Assembly (NCBI RefSeq): GCF_000442515.1
Contig: NZ_AQPH01000002.1
Location: forward strand, 1-64,000
Source: Magnetospirillum fulvum MGU-K5
GTDB taxonomy: Bacteria > Pseudomonadota > Alphaproteobacteria > Rhodospirillales > Magnetospirillaceae
DNA length: 64,000 nucleotides
Direction: 5' to 3'
A program made the translations under genes and the position numbers. How positions within the stretch are numbered: the stretch's first letter is position 1; every line of letters starts with the position of its first letter. Under the pieces are notes generated by a model. That model saw only the letters and a program-made list of their open reading frames with translations. It was not told where the DNA came from and searched no databases. Below are positions 63,252 through 64,000 of the stretch, one piece after another.

Positions 63252-63559
63252 TGGAGACCGTTTCCTATCTGCGTTTCATCATGTCGCTGGTCGCGGTGCT
63301 GGCGATGATTTTTGGCCTGTTGTGGGCGGCGCGGCGCTGGGGCCTGGGGATGATGGGCCCCCATGCCGCCAGCCGTCGCCACCGCCGCCTTGCCGTCCAG
63401 GACGTGTTGCAGCTTGACGCCCGCCACCGGCTGGTGTTGATCCGCCGCGACGATTGCGAACATCTGCTGCTGCTGGGCAACGGCACCAGCACGGTGATCG
63501 AGCGCGATTGCCCGCCCCCTCGGTTCACCCCGACCGTTTCGAAGCCGGAGACCCCCTGA
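63251..63559 (+). CDS. fliO: Flagellar biosynthesis protein FliO
   Basis: The 102-residue protein has one N-terminal membrane helix (FIMSLVAVLAMIFGLLWAAR, 20 residues) and a small cytoplasmic domain with LAVQDVLQLDARHRLVLIRR (20 residues), the FliO signature. FliO is a scaffold for FliP ring assembly. ATG 63251 shares its A with the upstream TGA; GTG 63248 is one codon earlier. fliP follows with a one-base overlap. Confidence 0.88.
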   Translation: METVSYLRFIMSLVAVLAMIFGLLWAARRWGLGMMGPHAASRRHRRLAVQDVLQLDARHRLVLIRRDDCEHLLLLGNGTSTVIERDCPPPRFTPTVSKPETP

Positions 63560-64000
63560 TGACAGCCCTGCCCGTGTCGCGTTCGCGCCTGATCCTTGCC
63601 CTGCTGGCGGGAGTGGCGACGGCGCTGGTGGCCGGTCCGGTGCTGGCCCAATCGCTGAACCTCGACCTGGGCGGCGGGGGCGGCAGCGCCACCAGCCGGA
63701 TCATCCAGTTGATCGGCCTGACCACGGTGCTGTCGCTGGCTCCGTCGATCGTGGTGATGGTGACTTCGTTCACCCGCTTTGTGGTGGTGTTGAGCTTTCT
63801 GCGTCAGGCGCTGGGCACCCAGCAAAGCCCGCCCAACATGGTGCTGGTCAGTCTGGCGCTGTTCCTGACCGCCTTCGTGATGGCCCCGACTTTCGACAAA
63901 GCGTGGGACACCGGCATTCAGCCGATGATGGACGGCCATATCGACGAGATGGAAGGGTTCGAACGCACCGTCAAACCGTTCCACGCCTTCATGAGCCAGC
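63559..64000 (+). CDS. fliP: Flagellar export channel protein FliP, 3'-truncated by the window edge
   Basis: The visible 147 residues begin MTALPVSRSRLILALLAGVA (20 residues), a signal peptide-like segment ending near LAQS. The conserved first domain follows, IQLIGLTTVLSLAPSIVVMV (20 residues), FTRFVVVLSFLRQALGTQQS (20 residues) and PPNMVLVSLALFLTAFVMAP (20 residues). FliP forms the core of the export gate with FliQ and FliR. The frame is open at the window end. Overlap with fliO confirms the start at 63559. Confidence 0.95.
   Translation, partial: MTALPVSRSRLILALLAGVATALVAGPVLAQSLNLDLGGGGGSATSRIIQLIGLTTVLSLAPSIVVMVTSFTRFVVVLSFLRQALGTQQSPPNMVLVSLALFLTAFVMAPTFDKAWDTGIQPMMDGHIDEMEGFERTVKPFHAFMSQ

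Overview
The window reads as chromosome of a phototrophic purple non-sulfur alphaproteobacterium of the Rhodospirillum/Phaeospirillum/Magnetospirillum type (inference). It is GC-rich. It carries phosphoribulokinase, a contiguous bacteriochlorophyll and reaction-centre assembly block, carotenoid genes, a Rhodospirillum-type three-subunit transhydrogenase, polar-flagellum export genes and a perfect CtrA-type site. I saw no rRNA, tRNA, IS element, phage or CRISPR array.

Layout. 1-6.8 kb: the 3' part of phosphoribulokinase, glyQS, and pyruvate phosphate dikinase with an apparent one-base deletion in a C run. 6.9-7.9 kb: a DUF2333 protein. 8.4-21.3 kb (minus strand): bchF-bchN-bchB-bchH-bchL-bchM-lhaA-puhA-puhB-puhC-puhE, mostly coupled by short overlaps and reading from one strong promoter-like site. 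21.6-27.7 kb (plus): bchG, a PucC-family transporter, bchP, crtI, crtB. Together these make the Mg branch, dark protochlorophyllide reduction, esterification and phytol reduction, early carotenoid synthesis and LH1/RC assembly. 27.7-33.2 kb: an orphan TRAP-type binding protein, a small Tat protein, a zinc-type ABC transporter (with a 45-residue membrane ORF and a Zur-like palindrome, but no znuA) and a chemoreceptor ending in a zinc-binding CZB domain.

33.4-40.8 kb: pntAA-pntAB-pntB, rubredoxin and its reductase, ornithine decarboxylase behind a long structured leader that encodes a 42-residue peptide, a Mth938-like protein and a methyltransferase-like membrane protein. 40.8-47.3 kb (minus): two paralogous degenerate EAL proteins in an operon with an ABC exporter, then purB and bluB. 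47.3-53.3 kb: a large hybrid histidine kinase, a radical SAM protein and an XRE regulator. Two intergenic regions here, 47.44-47.70 and 53.02-53.27 kb, are related to one another: an 89-nt block alignable without gaps at 67/89 identity, followed by hairpins with C-rich loops and a strong terminator. No plus-strand gene lies upstream of either terminator, so I read them as two copies of a small RNA gene. This is the most interesting signal in the window.

53.3-64 kb: an exported hydrolase, a TPR/radical SAM/SPASM protein, a short flagellar-rod-like protein, an ACP-like protein lacking the usual serine, an EF-hand protein with a long serine tract, a PilZ-like protein, tgt-queA, an outer-membrane beta-barrel, lipB, a CCE_0567-type small protein and, behind the CtrA-like box, the flagellar export genes flhB-like, a small ORF, fliO and the start of fliP. 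Most of the window is ordinary, dense core genome. Novelty lies in the paired small RNAs, the ornithine decarboxylase leader and several small or degenerate proteins.
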